From: Dasypus novemcinctus
Lineage: Eukaryota > Chordata > Mammalia > Cingulata > Dasypodidae
NCBI RefSeq assembly: GCF_030445035.2
Contig: NC_080682.1
Coordinates: forward strand, 35,880,770 to 35,944,769
Length of the DNA stretch: 64,000 nt
Direction of reading: 5' to 3'
A program made the position numbers and the translations under genes. Numbering within the stretch: the first letter of the stretch is position 1; the number at the start of each line of letters is the position of its first letter. Below, in pieces: positions 58,166 through 64,000 of this stretch. A model generated the notes under the pieces. The model searched no databases. It had not been told where the DNA came from and was given only the letters and a program-made list of their open reading frames with translations.

Positions 58166-59079
58166 TTTTTTTTTAAAGGAATATTTTAGGTGGTATATAT
58201 GATGTTAGAATAAAAATCATAAAACAACATAAAAATGTACAATGCAAAATTGAACCCTAATGTAAGCTATGAACTATAGCTATTCATATAAATATAATAT
58301 TTTCTCATCTACTAAAACAAAGTTACCACTCTAATGCAAAATGTTGTTAATTTTGGTGGGTGCATGGGAACGCTTTATTTTTTCATATGATCTTTCTACA
58401 ATTTCTCTGTAGAAAAATAGTGGTAAGAGAAGCATGAATGCCCTTTTACCCTTCTTCCATCCCTCTCTGGCACAGAGTGGAACAAGAACTCTAACTTGAG
58501 TCACTGACTCTTTTTCAGATTGAGCAATGTAACCCCTATGCATATACTAAGGTGTAGGTATATCAGTGCCATAATATTGGGAGGCAGCATGAAGAACTGA
58601 ACCAAGATACTCCTTTTTGGCTCCCCTTACCAGAAATTGCCTGGAAGGCATGAGCAGTTTGTGGATAGCTAAAGTTGTTTTGGAAACAATCAAATCAAAG
58701 CAGCCTGGGGCAAATTATTACTGGCTTTAAGACAAACCATAGAGCAACCAGGAAGAAGAAGAGGCTGTTTCACAGGGAATAGAGGGGGCACCTGTGTATC
58801 TCTGAATGGGGGAATTTCTAAGTCCACAGAACATGCTCATAACAAGATATAAGTTAAAAAAAGACAGAGAAGACCATGACTTTTCAACTCAGGCTGACTT
58901 TTTTGGTAGGAGGGCTGAATTCTTAATGACAGAATCAGGCGATATTCCAAGACTGTAAAGGTGTTTTTTGGTTTAGTTTATTTGTTTTTGTTAGCAACTG
59001 GAACTGATGATTACCTCTGTCATATTTCTATTTGGATGCAACTTAAGGAATGGATGGCTCAAGAACTAAATTTCAGAAA
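58166..59079 (+). mobile_element. Probable half-L1/L1 5'UTR remnant (from about 58560) and unassigned DNA
   Basis: 58560-59079 lies immediately upstream of ORF1-like sequence on the same strand and has L1 5'UTR-like composition. 58166-58560 is unassigned. Confidence 0.4.
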
Positions 59080-60490
59080 TAACATTAAATATTAAAATGT
59101 ACCATGTAAAACAAAATATTACAAGACAAATAAAAGAACAGGAAATGATGACCTAGGCAATTCTGAAGATGAACTTTCAGAAACTACCTACAAAGAAGAT
59201 AAGACATTAGACATGCCATACAAAGACTTTCAGAAAAAGATAAGATATTCAGTATGCTTAAAGAACTAAAGTGAACACAGAGAAATAATTCTGGGATACC
59301 AGGAAAATGATAAGTGACAAAAATGAGAATCAAATAAAAAAAGACAGAACCCAACACATTCTGGAGTCAAAGTCCAAAATAACTGAAATTAAATTTTTTT
59401 TAAGAGTTTCAATGGCCAATTAGAGCTGGAATAAAAAGGATTAGTGAACTTTAAGATGAGAAATGAAATTAATCAGGATGAAGAATAGAAAGTAAAAAGA
59501 AGTTCTTATATTTTTAAATGTAACATTTTGTGTGATCTATGTATCTTTTTAAAAAGCTAATAAATAAAGTCTATTTCATCTAAAAAAAGAAATGATCACA
59601 TCCTTGCTTGTGACAATGTATGCCTTTCTGGTTGCTGCTCAGTTAGTTATTGATTTCTGAGGAATCCAGGTGACTCTTCCCAAATGGATTTCTATCAGCA
59701 CAAGTGATACCTTACACAGTGAAATCTCAGGAATGAGGAGTGTTTTGAACCAGCCTGAAAGCTATATATTCCAGTCCTTAGGATCCTCTTATTTTACACA
59801 TTCTTCTGGATTCAAATATATTTGAAATATATGGTAAATGTGAATGTGAGTTAGCAAAGAAATTTGTGATGGCAAATTCTGCCTCCCTGACTAAGGAATT
59901 AAATTTTTAAAATTAAAGATGAAAAAGGAAGTAAAAGGAATAAAAAAAATTAAAAACTGGAAACCAGTGGGTGCATCATCAAACTTACCAATATATACAT
60001 TATAGGAAACAGGACTGGAAAGAAACAGAGAAAGGGGCAGAAGGATTAGTCAATGAAATAATGTTAGAGAACTTACCATATTTACCAAAAGACAAGATCA
60101 TACACATTCAAGACTCACAATGAACACCAAACAGAATGAGCTTGAAGAGAACCATGTCCAGACAAATTATAATCAAACTGTGGAATGGCAAAAAAGAAAA
60201 AAAAAAAGGCAAAGACATTTTTGAAAAATGAAAGAGAAAAGTCACAAGTCATGTACAAGTGACCCCTTATAGGATTAATAACCAATTTCTCAACAGAAAA
60301 TTTGGTGGCAAGTGACAGTGCATGAAATATTTAAAGTGCTAAAAGAAAATTATTTCCAACCAAGAATTTTATATCCAATGACACAATCTTTCAAAAATAG
60401 GGGTAATATTTATCTAATATTCCTACTTAAAGAAAAGCTGAGAATGTTCCTCATCACTGGACCTACTCTACAAAAAGAATCATTAAAATT
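59080..60490 (+). pseudogene. Old L1/HAL1 ORF1 remnant, plus strand, with insertion
   Basis: The coiled-coil part (59150-59500) contains degraded L1 ORF1 text such as TCTGGAGTCAAAGTCCAAAA. The RRM part (59900-60300) reads near AATGTTAGAGAACTTACCAT and ATTATAATCAAACTGTGGAA. The C-terminal piece is open at 60312-60620 and begins EIFKVLKENYFQPRILYP, the same block as in the intact ORF1p. A small LINE 3' tail (about 59505-59590) interrupts it. After about 60490 the frame leaves L1 homology. Confidence 0.8.
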
Positions 60491-62889
60491 CACCACCAGC
60501 CATTTCTCTTTTCAAGCACTGCTCAAAGTTTCTCACACTTGGAGGATTTCACTTGACCACTGTCCTTCAGGGGTATCCCAGGCTGTCCACTTTTGGGTAG
60601 TACCTGTATATCATGCATAACTGTATGTAAGCAAGGTCCAAGAGTTCTCTTCCTCAGTCAAATGATTTTAGTGAACTCCCTAAGAGGCCCTAGCTGTGGG
60701 TTTGAAAAGAGAAGGTAATGTGGCAGGATACGGGGCCATGGGTATTTAAGCCATTTATTCATGTAAATTATTTGTCTTTTGGGCCTGCTAGAGCCCTATT
60801 TGGAGTATACTACTCCATTTTATGACAGAGTGCTGCTGTGCCTGCCCAACTTTATGGCTTAGTGGGTCAAAAAAAACCCAGTTCAAGATAGGTAACTCAT
60901 TTTTTAATGTAGTGTACATTGCTTTGTTACTTTGCTATTGTCTTTCATCAGTAATCATCCCTTCATATAAGGAATCTAAAGTTATTGTTTTTTAAGTAAC
61001 AAGAATATATTGTTTCAGGTTTGAGGTTAGAAATCCAAATTCTAGGTAAGAGTAAGTTATGTTTTCTCTGAAGTCTGTAGTGGCAAAGGCCCACAGCCAA
61101 TCAATCTCTGACTTTATCACATGACCATCTGTCAATTTCTGTCTCCTCCTGTGTCTTATACTTCTGTTCCCAAGATTCCTTTGAGTATAAGGACTCAAGG
61201 CATGCCTGATCAAGGACTACCCTGATTCAGTTTGTATTCATATCTAAGGTCTTTTTTAACACATGAATGACCAACTGCTACAGCAGCATTTGTTAGACAG
61301 GCTATCATTTCTCTATTGAATTTCCTTTGCATGTTTATTGAAAAGCAATTTAGTATATTTAAGTATCAAGATCAATACTGAGTTTTCCTTTACAGTTTAG
61401 TATGTGCTGGATTTTCCTACTTAACTCATATCCAAGATGTTCAAAACTGATCATCATAATGGTATGTAAAATACTACCTATCACAAAACTAGGGATAGTC
61501 TGTAATAAAACTCTCATATTTTTTTTTTAAACTCTCTTCTTTTACATATAATTCATTACTCACATGTTGGGGGACTTTTACCTCATATCTTTAGAAAGCA
61601 TTTTTGTTTCCCTTTTTCAACTGCCACTTTCAGATTTATTTTCACTTCCTGGGAGTTTAAAATAAGTGCTAATTATTCTTCCTGTTCTATGCTGGAACAT
61701 TTTAAATCTATTCTCTATATTATACCCCATTTATAAACCTTTGGTAGTATCCCATGCCCTACATAATGAGGTTGATATTCCTTGGCATGGCATACATCAT
61801 TAGTTATCACTAGTTATAATCTGATTCCCAAATACCACTTTAGCCACATTCCTTACCAGGCTCTGTTTAATAGTTAATAGGAAATTACTATATTTCCTAA
61901 AAGAATGATGTCAGATTTTTTCATACTTAGCTGCTGCTGATGAATGGGAGAATCAGTGTATGTTGGTTTTAGTTTCAAAATTTGGGCTGAGAATGAATGT
62001 GGGCAGAACTAACATCTGTAGGGGAAAGATGAAGGGAAACTAAAACTCCATGTATGGATAAAGTTGGGTTTGGCACTGAACTATAGAATCTGAGGAAAAG
62101 TGGTATTCAATTTCTACTGATAGACAAACAAAGAAGTTTCCGTGATATTACTTATGGTATCAGATTTGTTGGAGCAGACCTTCTCCTTTCCATCTAGTCG
62201 TGGTTGGTTATCAGCGGCAGAGATTCCATGGATGTTATCAATTTTTCATTTCCCTTTTATAAACCAGAAAACTATTGGTTCTGGGAGCTGAATTAGGAGC
62301 TAGCTATAGGAAAATATAGTACTGGCTACCCCAGATGCTGAAAAAAATGGAAAATTAGGTGTATGTATTGTGAAAGGGCACTTCTGGCCCCTGGCTATGG
62401 ACCTTAAAGGCCAAGGGGAAATGTGCCTATTTCCTAGGCAGGGAAGCCTGGGAAGATAGAGAAAAATCAAACTGTAAAGAACAAGGGAGAATGAAAATAG
62501 AAGGGGGACCAAAGACTAATGTCTACTACAATATAGATAGGGTAGAGATCATGGTTTAAGATGCAGAGATTCAAAGAGCTTTTATGAAATGTCTTTGAAT
62601 CCATAAGCTAGGATAGTATTGATAAGGAAATAAGATGTATGGCCATTTATTCTATTCCCTCTCTGTTGAGTGACTTTTTATTCATCTCTTGACTTTAATT
62701 AGCCTTTCAAGACTGAACTCAGATATCATTTCTTCTAGGTTTTAAAACTTCACTAGCTTTCTGGAAGGGCCAAAATAATTTTACAGAATTGAAAATAAGG
62801 GTGTCTACCAGTACTTATTATAATTTTAAAATTTAAAAATCCAATACCTTTATGTGAGGACAATGTATTTAAAAATTACAAATTACATT
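60491..62889. other. Intergenic DNA, possible old MLT1-like LTR at 61015-61260
   Basis: 61015-61260 resembles an MLT1-type LTR in minus orientation (GAGGTTAGAAATCCAAATTC, then CTCCTCCTGTGTCTTATACT), but weakly. 60500-61000 and 61270-62889 hold no feature I can support. Confidence 0.35.
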
Positions 62890-63768
62890 AAATTCTAAAA
62901 TAAAATAAGGAGGACTGCAGGAAGACTAACTAACAGAGTTCAATGCTCTCACAAAAACAATGGAGGAAAAGCCAAAAGTTGTCTGACGGACTTGTTTTGG
63001 GTATCAGCAGATCAAGACAGTGCTACACAACTCACAGCATGATGAGGGGTAGAGACACAAAGAAGTAAAAGTGGCAAGTGTGAGTTACCAAGTCCCCATG
63101 GCAGCTGGGAAGGGCTACTGTCTCCCACCCCAAGATGTTAAACTGGGGTCAAACATCTGTCTCACTGCAGTCAACTGAGAGGGAAACAGAGGAGAAATGG
63201 GAGACGTTTCTTCAGTGAATTTGGCCAACAGTCTGCTTTGAATCTCTCTTTGGAAATTCAACACAGGAACACAAGAAAGCCCAGACTGACACCCACCTCC
63301 CTGGAAGGTGCACTGGTGAGTGCTATTTGCTGCCTGGTCTGGAAATTGCATGGAAAAAAAAACTTTGTGGTATTCTGCATCCTACCCCTGGTAGAAATCT
63401 GCACCCTATTAGTGAGTCCCTGTATTGATTTTGATAACTTAAGCCAGGCAATTTTAAAGACTTGGAATAAGTTAAACCAAATATTAAAGAAAAGCTGTGA
63501 AAAACAAACAAAAAAAAACAAAACAATAGACAAGTTAGAAAGTTAGAAATTGGCTATCAGAGTACATTCACCAATTCAAATGCCTAGACATTGCTGAGCC
63601 AAAAGAACTAACCAAATATCCTGAAAAGATACAGGATTTAAGACAATCAATGATAATCACACAACTCTCCTAATCATATCAAATAATTTAAAGAAAATAT
63701 GTTTAAATAAATAAAGGATATTAAGAAGACACTGGGTGGCCATAAAGAATTATTTGAAAGACAGTTTT
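62890..63768 (+). pseudogene. Half-L1-like 5'UTR and ORF1 N-terminal segment
   Basis: 63540-63765 (GTACATTCACCAATTCAAAT, then GGATATTAAGAAGACACTGG) is the plus-strand counterpart of the ORF1 coiled-coil start at 17531-17790. 62890-63540 is the matching 5'UTR-like part. ORF1 ends abruptly at about 63768, where 3'UTR sequence begins, so the RRM, C-terminal domain and all of ORF2 are missing. Confidence 0.65.
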
Positions 63769-64000
63769 GCTTTTACTATACACTTCTGGTTTATGTATGT
63801 TCATATATAAATGATATGAAGATAATAATAGTTATAGGGTGGGTTGGGGAAAATACTTTGGTTAGTAGTAATATATTGACAATGCTTTTTAAACATTAGT
63901 TAAAAAGGTTTAATAACAATGCAAGGTGTTTGTGGAAAAGTTATTTCTGAGAGTCCTGTATGATGTTATATATGTTTGTTGTGTAAGTTCACAACTATAA
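63769..64000 (+). mobile_element. L1 3'UTR type A, plus orientation, cut by window edge
   Basis: It is the reverse complement of 12890-13135: TTATAGGGTGGGTTGGGGAA corresponds to the CCCCAACCCACCCTATT block, and AAGTTCACAACTATAA to the block near 12910. It continues beyond the window. Confidence 0.8.

Overview
This is mammalian genomic DNA, almost certainly from a xenarthran (armadillo, sloth or anteater). The evidence is the tRNA-derived SINE with internal B-box seen at 19.1, 35.1, 37.9 and 58.1 kb, which I recognise as the DAS-SINE type, together with placental L1, half-L1-like, MaLR and class I ERV remnants. The window is AT-rich with no prokaryotic features. It is an olfactory-receptor (OR) neighbourhood buried in nested retroelements. 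Only one host gene looks intact: a single-exon OR of the OR4 type on the minus strand at 53156-54100.

Layout. 0-5.2 kb: 5' half of a minus-strand L1 (broken ORF2, intact 322-residue ORF1, CpG-containing 5'UTR that ends at a YY1-like site). 5.2-8.4 kb: minus-strand class I ERV remnant (gag NC, protease, RT, RNase H) carrying a solo LTR, with a second LTR at its gag end. 9-12.8 kb: OR duplication unit 1 with an OR pseudogene. 12.8-18.6 kb: half-L1-like element interrupted by another L1 3' end. 18.6-22.9 kb: old L1 pieces, a SINE and an MLT1-like LTR. 23-30 kb: OR duplication unit 2, in which the OR is reduced to about 250 bp and is followed by ERV gag-pro. 30-46.9 kb: a second class I ERV (env, integrase, RNase H, then gag), split by LINE 3' ends, a SINE, a 5'-truncated L1 and a MaLR fragment. 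47-56.6 kb: OR duplication unit 3 with the intact gene and an upstream block shared with unit 1. 56.6-64 kb: old L1 and half-L1 pieces on the plus strand.

The most interesting object is at 36.04-39.70 kb, inside the 3'UTR of the minus-strand L1. It is a poly(A)-tailed insertion flanked by about 14-bp target-site duplications. It joins the last coding segment of SLC2A11 (GLUT11), still open to its stop codon, to a complete LTR-PBS-internal-PPT-LTR element whose 3' LTR stops at its own AATAAA polyadenylation site. This looks like a retrocopy of a host gene/LTR-element read-through transcript. Other notable items are an AT-rich higher-order minisatellite that grew out of a LINE 3'UTR motif (31.8-32.2 kb), a LINE 3' end inverted by twin priming (34.6-35.1 kb), and a putative OR promoter block with Olf/Ebf-like and homeodomain-like sites (56.4-56.6 kb; paralogue at 12.54-12.75 kb).

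Limits: repeat family names are from memory of the sequence types and no database was searched. Repeat boundaries are usually good to about 10-30 bp except where target-site duplications are given.
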